Source: Mycocentrospora acerina (taxonomy: Eukaryota > Ascomycota > Dothideomycetes > Pleosporales). From it: a stretch of 64,000 bases of DNA. Shown piece after piece: positions 10,375-21,932 of this stretch (its first letter is position 1; each line of letters begins with the position of its first letter). The notes below the pieces were generated by a model. That model did not search any database. It saw only the letters and a list, made by a program, of their open reading frames with translations, and was not told the DNA's origin. The DNA lies in NCBI GenBank assembly GCA_022701365.1, contig JAKUHH010000234.1, forward strand, positions 1 to 64,000, written 5' to 3'. The translations under genes and the position numbers were made by a program.

Positions 10375-13300
10375 ATGCCCCACCTGCTGGCGGCGACGGA
10401 CCACGGCAAGTCGAGTCGCGACAGCAGCAGGCACAGGGAGAGCATGTGGAACCGCCTGAGCCTGCAAAAGTTTGGCTCATGGCTGAAGCGCGAGGACGAG
10501 AGCCACCCGTCGTCCCAAGACAAGGCTGGCAAGCATGGCGCGGGCGGCGTGGGAGAGCAGGAGGTCCCCCCAAAGAACAACGGGCGGCCGTTTTCAAGCG
10601 GCGGGCTGCTGTCGAGGCGTGGCAGTCGCAAAGTAGTCCCTGGCTTGCCGCGGCCGCTAACATTTAAGCGCTTGAACAGCGAAAAGAGGGACAAGCTGCT
10701 CGAGGTTCCCCCACAGCCTGAGCACAGGCGTGCCTCATCAGCAGACCGCAAATCGTCTACGGTCGCGAAGCGTAGCATCTCTCCCCCACCCATGTCGGTG
10801 CCGTCCATGTCTGCGCCGGACATGCTTAATCTGCATACACACAACGACCAGCAGAGGCAGGACAGGGAGAAGGGCGTCGAGCACAAACAGGAACAAGAGC
10901 AAGAGCAAGAATTGAAGCAGAAGCACAAGCAGGAGCAGAAGCTGGAGCTAGAGCTGGAACTGGCAAAGACACATGAGCGAGGGAGGGAACAGCACAAGCG
11001 GGAACACCAAGAAAAAGAACAGCACGAGGAGGAGCCAAAAGACCAGGAAAAAGACGATCATACAATAGGCGGAGGGCCAGATTCCAACATACCTGCCGGC
11101 GCGCGGCAGGTTGACTATGTCCCCCGCGAGAGCATTGACTACATATCTGCAGGCGAGACCCCATCGCACAATGTTGCCGACGCATACTCCGAGCAAGACT
11201 CGCACACATCAGCCTCGGACGTCGACGATATACAATTGCAAGAGGAACTGGAAGCAAAGTGGATACTGAACCTCAGTATGCACTTTCGCGACATGTCTGA
11301 CCGCGAAAAGTTCTTTATCACATATGCAGAAGAGCCAACTAAATGGCGGAGAGTGACAGTCTCCTGCGACTACCGCCAGTTAGAACAGGGGTCTCTCGAG
11401 TCGGACCTGAAAGCACTGCATTATCAGCGCGACAAGAGCTCGAGGATATACGAAGCAATTCGTGACTCGCTCCTAGACATACAGTTCTACGAGACTGTGA
11501 CGAACCTCAAACTCCAAACCTCGGACGGCCGCCTGCACGTCCATGTCACTGAAGACGTGAACGAAATCATCCCCTACCCTCCTACCTCGGCCATCCAACA
11601 CCTCGACTACAAGCATTTCCGCGAAAGTGCCATCTGCTTTGACTCTCATATCTCAGGCTTTGTGTACAAGATTTCCGTCGACGGTAGAGTCTATATCAAA
11701 AAAGAAATACCTGGTCCAGATGCGGTCGACGAGTTTCTTTACGAAATCAATGCCCTATCCAGCTTACAAGACTCTCAATCAGTCATCAAATTTGAGGGAA
11801 TTATTGTAGATGACAAGAACGAGGTGATCAAAGGCTTATTGATCAGCTACGCCGATCAGGGCGCGCTTGTGGACATGATCTACGACTACAAAGCTTCTGA
11901 CCAGCTTCTTTGGGAACGTCGTGAACACTGGGCTCGTCAAATCGTCGAAGGTCTTTCCGAGATTCACGAGGCCGGATTTGTGCAGGGTGACTTCACTCTT
12001 TCCAACATCGTCATCGATCACGATGACAACGCCAAGATCATCGATATCAACAGACGTGGGTGTCCGGTTGGCTGGGAGCCGCCGGAGCTGGCGAAGCTCA
12101 TTGAGAGTGGACAACGGATATCGATATACATTGGCGTCAAATCGGATCTGTACCAACTCGGTATGGTGCTCTGGGCTCTGGCAGAACAGCAAGACGAGCC
12201 GGAACGTCAGGAACGACCACTCACTCGAACATTAAATCGCCACAACCCAGAGATCCCCGAGTATTTCAAAGAAATTGTTCGGTCATGTTTAAGCGAGGTT
12301 CCTCGCGAGCGACTATCAGCGAAAGCACTGCTCGCAAAATTCCCAGTTCACAAGGATGACACGAAGCCAAAAGCTAACCCAGCATTCCGGGACAGTATAT
12401 CGACGCACAGGAGCGATAAAGAGTACATAGATCCGGCGACAGCCGTAGGACTGGACGATATTTCACAACACCGCCGAGATTCGAGATCTAAGTCCTCCTT
12501 CGAGAACATCAACATCCCGTCCACCGATTACCCTGCATCTTCAAGCTCTTACATACTACCACGCAACCACATTCCGCGAGGACGGCCCGCAGATGCAGTG
12601 AGAAGTAACAGCAGGAATGAAAGGAGCGATTTCTCACCATATCCTGGGCACCGATCAGTCATGTCCCTGGACGATTCTGAATTAGAAAACGAACTAGCTA
12701 GTCTACCAGCTAGCCGAGAGACAAGATGGGAGCAAATCTATGTGGATGGAGATTTCAAGCTCGTTCAAAGAGGTGGTGGAGCTGAACATGATGTACACGA
12801 TTTTGTGGCTGAGGACTTGAAAAATATTTGCATCACGACACGACCAAATGATATGGCGCCCTCTTTCGTAGACATAAGGGCGCTGGAGGACCCCTCTCTC
12901 GACCTTTCGGGGGTTGCTGGATTTCAGCCAGTATCGCTTCCATACACACAGCCTGGGCTTCTGGAACAACATCACAAGAATAGCGTATCGGCTAATGACG
13001 GCAGAGTGTCTTTCAGTGATCGTGTACATCACTTGGCGTATTCGCAGACTCAAGCCACATTGCCAATTGCAGCAGAGCCTCCTCTTTCCCACCAGTCCCA
13101 CATTCCAAATCCGGCTACGCTTGCAGAGCTCGAGCAAGAAACTGCTCTCGATTCGTCTATTTCTTCATCGTCTGCACCATCACGTGTCAGCACAGGTTTT
13201 TCCATCTTCGACCGTCCGGAACCACGAACAACATCCGGCACCGGTTTCTCCGTTGTACAGGGCTTCCACACTCCATTGCACCAAGACTCGGGATTTGCTG

Positions 13301-13818
13301 AGCCGAAGAGAGTCTCGTTTGAGAGCGAGCAAATTCGGCATAGTCTCGACCAAAGCATCAGAGATTTACAAGATTCAGCGGTTGACGAGAAGATCAGTGG
13401 GCACTTGTGGGACGAGAAAATTGGAACCACGTTTGAGGAGCATGAAAGACAAGGTCAAGAGCAAATTCCCATCACGAGGCTAAAATCGCCCGTACCAATG
13501 CCTATCTTCAAGAAACCAGCAAATGGGAACGAAAAGCGCAGTGACGTTTCAAGCACCGAGGATATGCAACGAAAGTCGCTCGAGGAGAAGGTGTCCACTA
13601 CTACCATTCGTCCATTGGTCCCCGAGCTCCGTTACGCTAGAACAGTCGACAATAACATCGTTTCGTCCCACGAATATACTACTTCAACAATCGAACCATA
13701 CAACTACTCGCGGTCACATGCGCAGGCTCAACGACATTTCACAAACACACCAAATCTACGCGATGATGCAACCGAGGGATCTGATCTATCAGACTATCTG
13801 TCTCATGAGATTGAGTAG
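10375..13818 (+). CDS. Large protein with atypical protein-kinase domain
   Basis: Single-exon gene of 1,147 aa, starting at the first ATG of a frame that is also open upstream from a TTG. Residues ~160-240 are a Q/E/K-rich charged coiled-coil-like tract. The kinase-like domain spans roughly residues 420-670. Visible elements are the ATP-lysine region Y-I-K-K-E (Lys442/443), a catalytic-loop equivalent V-Q-G-D-F-T-L-S-N (Asp539) in place of HRD, and a D-I-N at 557-559 where DFG is expected. The P-E segment W-E-P-P-E-L replaces APE. The remaining ~480 residues are Ser-rich, disordered and unlike any domain I know. Catalytic Asp and Asn are present, so activity is possible, but the replaced His and Gly make a low-activity or pseudokinase role equally possible. 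No specific family was recognised. Confidence 0.88.
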   Translation: MPHLLAATDHGKSSRDSSRHRESMWNRLSLQKFGSWLKREDESHPSSQDKAGKHGAGGVGEQEVPPKNNGRPFSSGGLLSRRGSRKVVPGLPRPLTFKRLNSEKRDKLLEVPPQPEHRRASSADRKSSTVAKRSISPPPMSVPSMSAPDMLNLHTHNDQQRQDREKGVEHKQEQEQEQELKQKHKQEQKLELELELAKTHERGREQHKREHQEKEQHEEEPKDQEKDDHTIGGGPDSNIPAGARQVDYVPRESIDYISAGETPSHNVADAYSEQDSHTSASDVDDIQLQEELEAKWILNLSMHFRDMSDREKFFITYAEEPTKWRRVTVSCDYRQLEQGSLESDLKALHYQRDKSSRIYEAIRDSLLDIQFYETVTNLKLQTSDGRLHVHVTEDVNEIIPYPPTSAIQHLDYKHFRESAICFDSHISGFVYKISVDGRVYIKKEIPGPDAVDEFLYEINALSSLQDSQSVIKFEGIIVDDKNEVIKGLLISYADQGALVDMIYDYKASDQLLWERREHWARQIVEGLSEIHEAGFVQGDFTLSNIVIDHDDNAKIIDINRRGCPVGWEPPELAKLIESGQRISIYIGVKSDLYQLGMVLWALAEQQDEPERQERPLTRTLNRHNPEIPEYFKEIVRSCLSEVPRERLSAKALLAKFPVHKDDTKPKANPAFRDSISTHRSDKEYIDPATAVGLDDISQHRRDSRSKSSFENINIPSTDYPASSSSYILPRNHIPRGRPADAVRSNSRNERSDFSPYPGHRSVMSLDDSELENELASLPASRETRWEQIYVDGDFKLVQRGGGAEHDVHDFVAEDLKNICITTRPNDMAPSFVDIRALEDPSLDLSGVAGFQPVSLPYTQPGLLEQHHKNSVSANDGRVSFSDRVHHLAYSQTQATLPIAAEPPLSHQSHIPNPATLAELEQETALDSSISSSSAPSRVSTGFSIFDRPEPRTTSGTGFSVVQGFHTPLHQDSGFAEPKRVSFESEQIRHSLDQSIRDLQDSAVDEKISGHLWDEKIGTTFEEHERQGQEQIPITRLKSPVPMPIFKKPANGNEKRSDVSSTEDMQRKSLEEKVSTTTIRPLVPELRYARTVDNNIVSSHEYTTSTIEPYNYSRSHAQAQRHFTNTPNLRDDATEGSDLSDYLSHEIE

Positions 13819-14608
13819 TACTTATTTTACTTTATTCCGTCAGATATAGCAGGAAGTATACTGATACTAAAAGTCTTTATTTTGTCTGGTGTTAAGGTCG
13901 TCAAAGTTCGCGCATTTTATCATATTCTCCTCTCCTCATTCCTTGTTCCATTCTGCCGATTGCACAATCTTGCATGTACTTATTTTAACTCTCTTGACCT
14001 CGCATATCTCGTTGGCGTAATTTCAAGGCTTAAGATTTCTCTTTTAGGTGCGCACGCACCGCTCTCAAGCCCGTATAGAATTTCAGTAGAAGGCGTCGAT
14101 TTGGGATTGATTTGACACGGAAAGTTAGGATACCATTTGATAGCGATTTTCGACATATGTCTTGAAATGAAAACAAATTTTCTATTTACAAATTTTAGCT
14201 ATGCATATTCTCGTTTCTTCTCACAGTTATACTTAAGAGAAACTCTAGGCGAGGCGGGATGCGTAAGAGAACGTCATCAATAAGAATGATCACGACAGAG
14301 TCACTTTTTGGATATGTCAAGAAATGCCATGCAATTGCTAAGACGAAAGCAGAAGGTGAGACGGCAAGTTGACATCGGATATGCCACTTACGGTAACTCC
14401 AAAATAACCTTGTGCCGTTGACAAGTTCAGAAAAAGAGGAAGAACAACTGGTTCTAAGATGGCGTGCTTCAAGTATTGGTACGGTGAGGCCACCGCGGGT
14501 CGCCTAGGAATGGCGTGCAAGCCGAAACATCTTATAAAGATATGAACAATCGCAAATCCAAAACACATGTTATCTCCTCCAGGATTTTTTTGATAATTGG
14601 TCATCACC
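13819..14608. other. Intergenic region
   Basis: 3' flank of the kinase gene and presumed promoter of the carboxypeptidase gene. AT-leaning; no gene or repeat was recognised. Confidence 0.6.
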
Positions 14609-16115
14609 ATGAAACCCTTCATTCTTCAATCGGTTTTCGCCGTGCTCGCTGCAGGCCTAGTCTCTGCGAGTAGCCCTGTCTCCTACGCAGGCTACCAGGT
14701 CTACCGCGTGAAAACCGCGGGCAAGCTCCCGGCCGTACAAGCAAAGCTCTCCACTATCACCTTTTCCCAATGGAATCACGACATCGACGCCCACATTGAT
14801 ATCGTTGTATCCCCAGACCAGGTTGGTCGTTTCGAGGCCCTAGGCTTGGACTACCGCACCTTGCACCAAGATCTTGGAGAGTCGATCGGCGCTGAAGGGC
14901 ACGTCAAGGCGAAGTACAAGAGAGATGTAGACGATTTATCGTGGTATGACTCATATCACCCGTATGAAGACCACGTAAAGTACTTTACGGATCTACACAA
15001 CGCGTTCCCGAACAATTCCAAGTTGGTCAGTTCTGGCCGGTCGTATGAGAACCGGTCTATTCATGGCATTCATCTTTTCGGAGACAAGGGGCCTGGAAAG
15101 CCAGCGGTTCTGTACCAGTACGTTCTCAAAGCATAAATAAAACGTATTTAATTGATGAGATTACAGCGGTACCGTACACGCTAGAGAGTGGATCACTGCA
15201 CCCGTAAGTTTGTATACATTACGTTGAATGATCAATGAAAGCTAATTTTTCCTCTAGGTGGTTGAATACCTCACCCTTCAACTCATTAACGCTCATAAGA
15301 ACGCGACGAACTCTACTCAGTCCATCTTGAACACATACGATTTTCACATATTCCCTATAGTTAACCCCGATGGTACGTTCTGACCAAGATTCCGACTGTT
15401 AGAAGCTGATGGATATTACAGGCTTCGTTTACTCCCAAACAAAGGACCGTCTTTGGCGTAAGACACGCACTCCCCCTCCCCCACCGCCACAAAACCAGAC
15501 TTGTTTCGGAACAGACATCAATCGAAACTGTAAGTAGGCTTCTCGAATTATCCGCATTTAACAATACTAACCTGAAAAGGGGAATATGGCTGGGACGCTA
15601 ACGCACTTGGCGCCTCCCGCAACGCCTGCGCTCAAGCATACAGAGGCGAAGCTCACTCCGATACCAGCGAAAATCGTGGCCTAGATACCTATGTGCGCAA
15701 ACTTCGCGACACTGTTGGCATCAAACTGTACATCGACTGGCACTCCTACGGACAATACATCCTCTCTCCCTTTGGCTCTAAGGAAGAGTGGTACGCGCCT
15801 GCGCTTGGCAAATGGACGAAAGCTGCTTCTCTACTCAGTGAGACCATTCGTGATAGCTCAGACCGCCGTACGACGTTCACGTTTGGACCTAGTGGTGCGA
15901 CGCTGTACACAACGACGGGCGCAGCTCCTGATCACGTTTACGCGATTGGTGGTGCCGAGTTTTCATACACAATTGAGCTGCCGGATACTGGAGATGCGGG
16001 CTTCGTGCTTCCGCCAAATAGGATTTTGGGCGCGGCTGAGGAGCAATGGGCAGGTCAGCAGGTACTTTGGACGCTATTGGACGAAAAATTCTTCGATGGA
16101 CTAGGACCTGCGTGA
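14609..16115 (+). CDS. Secreted zinc carboxypeptidase, family M14
   Basis: Metallocarboxypeptidase (434-aa precursor) that trims C-terminal residues from peptides outside the cell or in the secretory path. Five exons: 14609-15117, 15167-15203, 15258-15372, 15422-15529 and 15580-16115, with introns of 49-54 nt. A hydrophobic signal peptide (about residues 1-20, ending A-S-A/S) precedes an activation-propeptide-like region to about residue 115, which has a K-Y-K-R-D processing-like site. The zinc motif H-x-x-E is in HGTVHAREW (His174, Glu177); the third ligand is in D-W-H-S-Y-G. The substrate-site N-R-N-W and the catalytic Glu in Y-T-I-E-L-P-D are present. Splicing is confirmed because the first zinc motif spans intron 1. 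It resembles pancreatic-type carboxypeptidase A of fungi. Confidence 0.95.
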
Positions 16116-16653
16116 GATATGGAACTTGATCTCGTCCTTATGGAGATGTTGAATTTTATTACCTGATTGAATTTGGAAGATTAATATGCGCGAAAGGTGA
16201 GTAATGATATGTAATTGCTAGGTTGATAAAAGCAAGACCATGCACAAGATGGTCCAAAACGCGTCGTGCAGCGTTCAAGTTTCATTTTAGTACTGAAAAA
16301 TACACAACAATCTCAAAGATTGATCTCTGATGATGTAACGAATTTATGTGACAAAACATTAATCTCTGTCATCAGCGGTGTAGGTAAATGAGAATAAAAT
16401 TTAGTCAGATTTATAAATGGTGAAAGTTGTATAAACTTCGCAGCTGGTCTACCACAAGAAAGTATGTTCTGACTCGTTCGAAACTCAGGTATCTTGTTGT
16501 ACGTTGAGGTGTCTCCGTGATGAATGTAAATCCTCGCATCCTGGCGCTCATGGTAAATGCTAGTGAAAATATGACATCACATCACAAAGAATAAATTACC
16601 ACAATCATGTTTACATGTCATATAAAGTCTCCATAATTCGCGAATTCTCATTA
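16116..16653. other. Intergenic region
   Basis: AT-leaning sequence downstream of the carboxypeptidase gene; no gene or repeat was recognised. Confidence 0.6.
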
Positions 16654-17280
16654 CTAAGAAGTATGCTCAGCTTCTAGTTCTAACGAAGGCACATTCACCA
16701 GCCTTAAATCGATTTCCGTCGGCTTCGATATAGCCTCTGCTTCTACCCTCCATTTGCCACCAAAGAAACTCCGTTGTCCCAGATGGCTATTTACTTCCAT
16801 CTGAGGTAAAATGGAAATATTTCTTTCTTCTTATTCCTGCGTAGGAAGTAAAGGATGACGGCAGCACAGGAAGGTAGGAATACCGTACCGATATCCACTC
16901 CTATGCCAGCTTTCGCGCCGGCACTCAAACTAGGGCTAGGTACTGAATTGGTGGGTACTGGAGTTGGTATGATGAGTTGGATGATTGAAGGGATGTGGCT
17001 GTATATCCCGAGCCATCGAAGATCGCACCAATATGGGATGGCAATGATGCTGTGTAGGCGCAACAGCCCCATATGGGTAGCAATATGGGAAGTAGCTCGT
17101 CTAAGTACTAATCTCAGAACCCAGATCCACACCGCTGTATATAGTTTCATCTCGGTCATTAGCACAAATTCAACGTGTCGCACACTCTATCAGAGGCGCG
17201 TAAAATGTGGTGAGTGGCCGCAAGCCTAAAGCTTTGAACTCGCTCACAACAACGATAATGATGAAGATTTGTCTTGCCAT
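16654..17280 (-). pseudogene. Probable decayed single-pass membrane protein gene
   Basis: Read on the minus strand, an ATG at 17280 starts a hydrophobic signal-like segment (M-A-R-Q-I-F-I-I-I-V-V-V). The same frame continues through about 17150-17000 but meets TGA and TAG stops where W and Q would fit, so G-to-A and C-to-T changes are suspected. Another frame then gives a Pro/Ser/Thr stretch, LSAGAKAGIGVDIG and a membrane segment followed by R-R-N-K-K-K-E, as in fungal single-TM surface proteins. A further frame gives a tail with H-L-G-Q-R-S-F-F-G-G-K-W-R-V-E-A-E-A, also typical of that group, ending at TAG 16654-16656. An alternative is a real gene with several unrecognised introns. No function is assigned. 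Confidence 0.45.
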
Positions 17281-17840
17281 TAAGAAAGAGGGCAAAAGGA
17301 AAAATTAAGAAACGGGACAATATAAAGAACGTTGAAGAGGTTACACAGGAGAGAACGCGATCAGGCTGAGAAGATAGTCGATTTCATGAGGCGTAAAACC
17401 TATGCGGGAATTACAAGTCCCACCAATGATGATGTCCACTATTCGCCTATCGCATTTATGGCAAGCGAAGCGGGATATTGGATCTAGTTATTCGTTATGG
17501 GATGCAAGATCAGTCGATTTGGCACGAGTCAGAAGGGATAGAGAAAGGGTACGCTGGAGTCAATAGAGCAAGCTTGGTTCGCAATGACTGGCGAAGTTAG
17601 TGGTCTTGTCAAATATCCGTGCTTTTATACTGTCTTAGAAGAAATAAACTTCAAATGAAATAACTAGTACCCAGACTTTAGGAAAATAATGTGCAGTAGA
17701 ATAGACGTCAAGAGTGCGTGAGTGGATGTGGGAAGAGGAGTGATGAACGCGCCACAATGCTTCCCGCTAAGCGCTAGCGTTGTGGTTCTCGTCGTGGAAT
17801 TTGCGTATGCGCGTCTCTACTAACCGACACGCGACACAGC
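17281..17840. other. Intergenic region upstream of the tRNA-guanine transglycosylase gene
   Basis: No gene seen; presumed promoter of the plus-strand gene starting at 17841. Confidence 0.6.
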
Positions 17841-19427
17841 ATGGCTCCAGTCCCTATGCCCTCAGCGCTCACATTTGAGTTGTTGGGAAAATGCTCCGTA
17901 ATTCTGTGCTAGTTATGCGTCTCTGGAGTCCGACTAACATGTTTAGGTGACCAAAGCCCGCGCTGCGACGTTGCATCTTCCCCACGGTCCAGTGCCCCTC
18001 CCTATATTTATGCCTGTCGCGACGCAAGCTTCCCTGAAAGGTCTCACTCCGGACCAACTTGAGGACCAAGGCTGCCGGCTCTGTTTAAACAACACCTATC
18101 ACCTGTACGATTGTTTCAATCACAGTTGTTCTCAAATATTCTAACGTACGGGAGAGGTCTCAAGCCAGGACAGGCGACTCTAGATGCGATTGGTGGTGCA
18201 CACAAGCTTCAATCATGGCCACATAACATACTCACAGGTGCTTTCCCTTCTCCAATAGTCTTTGATGGGGAAAGCCTGGCTGACTGACGCAGACAGTGGC
18301 GGGTGGGTGATACCTCCATCTTGGTCAACGATCGTGCAATAGCTGATGCCAAGAGCAGCTTTCAGATGGTGTCGCTACTGAAGCTGGCCAAAGTGACTGA
18401 GGAAGGCGTACGATTCCTGAGTCCACATGACGGCTCTCCTATGTACGGCTCTCGATGCATCTTCTGTTCATCTAATACTGATGCACAACCGCAGGCTCCT
18501 TACTCCAGAACACTCCATCTCTCTCCAGAATTCCATTGGCTCCGATATCATCATGCAACTCGACGACGTTATCGTCACTACTTCTCCTGACCACGCGCGC
18601 ATGAAGGAAGCTATGGAGCGCTCTGTTCGCTGGCTTGATCGCTGCATTCAAGCTCACAAGCACCCTGAGACACAAAATCTTTTCTGCATTATCCAAGGAG
18701 GGCTTGACCTGGACCTAAGAAGAAAGTGTACTGCTGATATGATCGAGAGGGATACCCCTGGTATCGCCATTGGTGGGTTGTCCGGAGGCGAGGAGAAAAC
18801 CGCATACTGCCAGGTCGTGGATACGTGTACCGGGTTGCTACCTGAGAAGAAGCCGAGATATGTCATGGGCGTGGTAAGCTGGTTCGCACCTCCACGCCAT
18901 TGACTTGCGCTGATCATCATAGGGCTACCCCGAAGACTTAGTTGTTTCAGTTGCCCTTGGCGCCGATATGTTTGACTGTGTATGGCCAACCCGAACTGCC
19001 GTGAGTATTCACATGTCCCTCACCTTTCACAAATTCTGATTCGTCTCAGCGATTTGGTAACGCCATCACCTCTCGTGGCGTTCTTAATATTCGCAACGCA
19101 ATCTATGCTGAAGACTTCAGCCCTCTAGAAGAGGGCTGCAAATGCACCTGTTGCAGGCCAACGTCAGAAGGTGGTCTAGGTATCACTCGAGCCTATATAT
19201 ATCATGTCACCGCAAAAGAAACTGCAGGTGCACATCTACTAACTATGCACAACGTCCACTACCAGCTGAACCTGATGAGACTAGTCAGGGAGGCTATTCT
19301 CGAAGACCGATATCCACAATTTATCAAAGACTTTTTCGGGAAATTGTATGATTGGGACCGAGAAAAGTATCCAGTTTGGGCTGTCACAGCACTGAAAGGA
19401 GTAGGCGTGGATTTGACCATTGAGTAG
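17841..19427 (+). CDS. QTRT1: Queuine tRNA-ribosyltransferase, catalytic subunit
   Basis: Exchanges guanine 34 for queuine in tRNAs with GUN anticodons; known to work with a QTRT2-type partner, often at mitochondria. 408 aa in eight exons: 17841-17897, 17947-18104, 18155-18237, 18293-18302, 18359-18442, 18495-18873, 18923-19000 and 19050-19427. The fourth exon is only 10 nt and encodes part of D-S-G-G, the active-site segment (Asp100), so it is required. The base-exchange nucleophile is Asp275 in ADMFDCVWPTRTARFG. The zinc site C-K-C-T-C-C with a downstream His in T-M-H-N-V-H is intact. The gene is compact, with introns of 49-56 nt. Its 3' end converges on the SDR gene 243 bp away. Confidence 0.95.
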
Positions 19428-19669
19428 TAGCTCCAGACAACATTCATCCGTACCCAGGCCGACGACATCCTCAGGCTCTCAAGATGTTCATAGAACGTAG
19501 TTGGTCAAGGATGACAAAAGTTGTCATATTCAACTAAAGTGGAAACTACTACTTAGGAATCAATCTGGCGCGCCCATTATACGCACTATTGTTTGGCCCC
19601 ACATGTTTATATTGATGCTTTCTCTCCTGCTCAGCAGCCACCACCATTTGTTGCTCGATTATGCTAGTA

Positions 19670-20585
19670 CTACGGCACAAACGCACCACCTCCGTTGGCC
19701 CCCACTTGATTTCCCGTCATCCACCCACTCTCTGGCAAACAGACAACACCAACGATACCTGCTACTTCCTCAAGATATCCTGGTCGCCCGCCGATTTCTT
19801 TAGCCAGCTGCATCATCTCTTTACTGTCAATACCTTCTCTTGCTTTTGCCAATGGTGTCAAAATGTTCAGTGGTTTCAGTGCCTCCTTGGGATCATCTGG
19901 CAGTCCGGAATATAACCCTGTGTCCATGGGCCCAGGCGAAACTGAATTGACAGTGCAGCGCTCAGCAAGTTCACGTGCCCAAACACGTGTCATTGCTTCC
20001 AATGCACCCTTTGTCCCTGCGTACGACGTCAAGCAAATTAGTCCCCATGTAGTCGCCGTAGATGATATGTTTACAATACGTCCGCTGCGGTCGTGAGGCA
20101 GGTAAGGAAAAGCGGCTTTGATGAGCAAAGCGGGCGCCTTGCAGTTCAAATTGAGCGTCGTTTCCCATAACTCTATGTCCAGCTCATCAACAGGCTGTGC
20201 ATTCACGACTGCTGCATTATTGATGATAATGTCGATTTGGAACCGACCGCTTGAGTCTGCGAAGTGCGCTTTTGCAGCATCGATGAGGTATTGCGGAGCA
20301 GTGGGACTGACAAGGTCTGCGCGTACTGCTACAGCCCTAACATTGTACTTGGTCTCAAACGACTGTGCAAGCTGTTTAGCGCGCACATCTGAAGCCTCGG
20401 TCGCGTAGTTGATCACCACATTTGCGCCTCGGGAGGCGAAGTGTTCGGCAAGCACTGCACCAAAACCTTAACGAGGTAAGTATGGCTCAGTGTTGTTGAT
20501 AAAGACAGTGCCTTTCCTTGAACATACTTCGTGAAGCCCCTGTGATAATGGCAAGTTTACCCTCAAAGACTCTAGTTGGCGACAT
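19670..20585 (-). CDS. Short-chain dehydrogenase/reductase
   Basis: NAD(P)-dependent oxidoreductase of the classical SDR fold, 284 aa, in two exons (20585-20528 and 20466-19670; 61-nt intron with GTATGT donor). The cofactor-binding glycine motif T-G-A-S-R-S-F-G spans the intron. It is followed by NVVINYA after beta-2, which suggests NADP preference only weakly. I-I-N-N-A-A-V is the N-N-A-G equivalent. The catalytic Ser is in V-N-I-S-S-T and the Y-x-x-x-K is in SYAGTKGA. V-S-P-G-P-M-D-T and a C-terminal G-N-Q-V-G-A-N-G-G close the fold. It resembles 3-oxoacyl-ACP reductase-like fungal SDRs; the substrate is unknown. Confidence 0.92.
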
Positions 20586-21932
20586 AATTGAATGTTGAGG
20601 TGGGCAGGAGTTCACGCTTGTGTTATCCAAAGAAGTTGTCGGTCACAGCAGCTTGTCAGTTAGCTTCCATCAAGCCAAACCCAAGGTTCATGTACCCTTC
20701 GATCACACGCGAATGGGTTCGTTGTCACAGCGCGTCTCGGAAATCTTCATTCAAAATGGTAGCAATAGCCGTTGAAGTTGCTGGACCACATCAAGTCCCA
20801 CTCCGGGATAACTTCCCCGGCGTGGCGGCGGCACGGGTAGTGTCCATACTTCTCAAATTTTATGTATATAATCCACTTGTTAGGTATGTGCTCGACGGAC
20901 TTGTTTCCAACCAGGCAGTAATGACCGTCGACGTGGCGTGGTGTGAATACCGCCATCCTTCGCCCCCTCACAGGCAGAGGCCTGTATTTCGGCATGTCCC
21001 ACAGCGGGATATGATCGGCCCTTACCGCGCGTGCTCATCTTGAATCATGTCCTATATTCAAAATCAAGTAGCGAATCACAAGCGAGACGAACAGCCTATT
21101 CACACCAGTAGTGGATTCGACATTGAGCTAAGCCATTAATATTGACACATAGTTATTTATCGCTGCGCCCAAACTCGTTTATGTGCTGGTCTCTTTCTCA
21201 GTCACTTCTAAACTATTCAACATAACGAAGCTGCCTATTGGTATTGAGTATCATATTGAGATACCTTTGTGAAGTTATTTAGACGAGTGTACAAAGGAGC
21301 TGTTGAAAGAGTAGAATAAAGAAAAAAAAGAGAGAGAGAGAAAGGGAAACAATGAAAGAAGCAAAAACTACAACGCTACCTTCGATACAAGGTGCACAGA
21401 GAATAATGTGATCCCTACTTCCTTGAACTCCTTCTTCACTTATTACCGGTTTCGCGTGTCCATAAAGGAGTTAAACTTGTTTGGCGGCTGCAATGTATCA
21501 TGGTGACAACTGTAATAACTCAGTCCTTTTGAATTGAGCAAGTAGGTGACACATGAGACTCTTCAGTTAGGAATGTTCTCAATTGGTGAGAACAGAGACA
21601 TTCAGCCGGTGATATTGGAGATGCTATACTGTAATAAGGTTGACTTATAGCGGGAGAGTCTCAATCCCGCCAATAGCACAATTTTAAATAGTTGAATTAT
21701 TATGATATCGTTGTCAATTCCCGACAGTATGTATCCTTCATGATCGACATTCACTTCCAACTATTCGGGAGACTCGCCCCTAGCATAATCAGGCTCCACA
21801 AATTCGTCGCAGAAGATCTTAGAATTGAGCTCTTAACCCTTTCTCCAACCTTCACATATACATATACCTTTTCATTAATTGAAACCTTCCCCATCTTATC
21901 CGTGAACTGCATGTTCTGGGTAGCTGAACCAT
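20586..21932. other. Intergenic region
   Basis: About 1.35 kb. An 82-codon minus-strand frame (20747-20995) and a plus-strand frame over the same bases lack motifs or splice support. A short A-run and GA tract occurs near 21322-21345. Presumed promoters of both flanking divergent genes. Confidence 0.55.

Noticed and set aside
9729..10997. 422-codon minus-strand frame, Cys/Ser-rich
   Set aside because: It overlaps the low-complexity start of the kinase gene in antisense, has a repetitive C-S/C-L composition from CAG/GCA-rich DNA, and shows no domain or splice logic.
20747..20995. 82-codon minus-strand frame between the SDR and rhodopsin-type genes
   Set aside because: Short, without family features; an opposing frame over the same bases is equally open.
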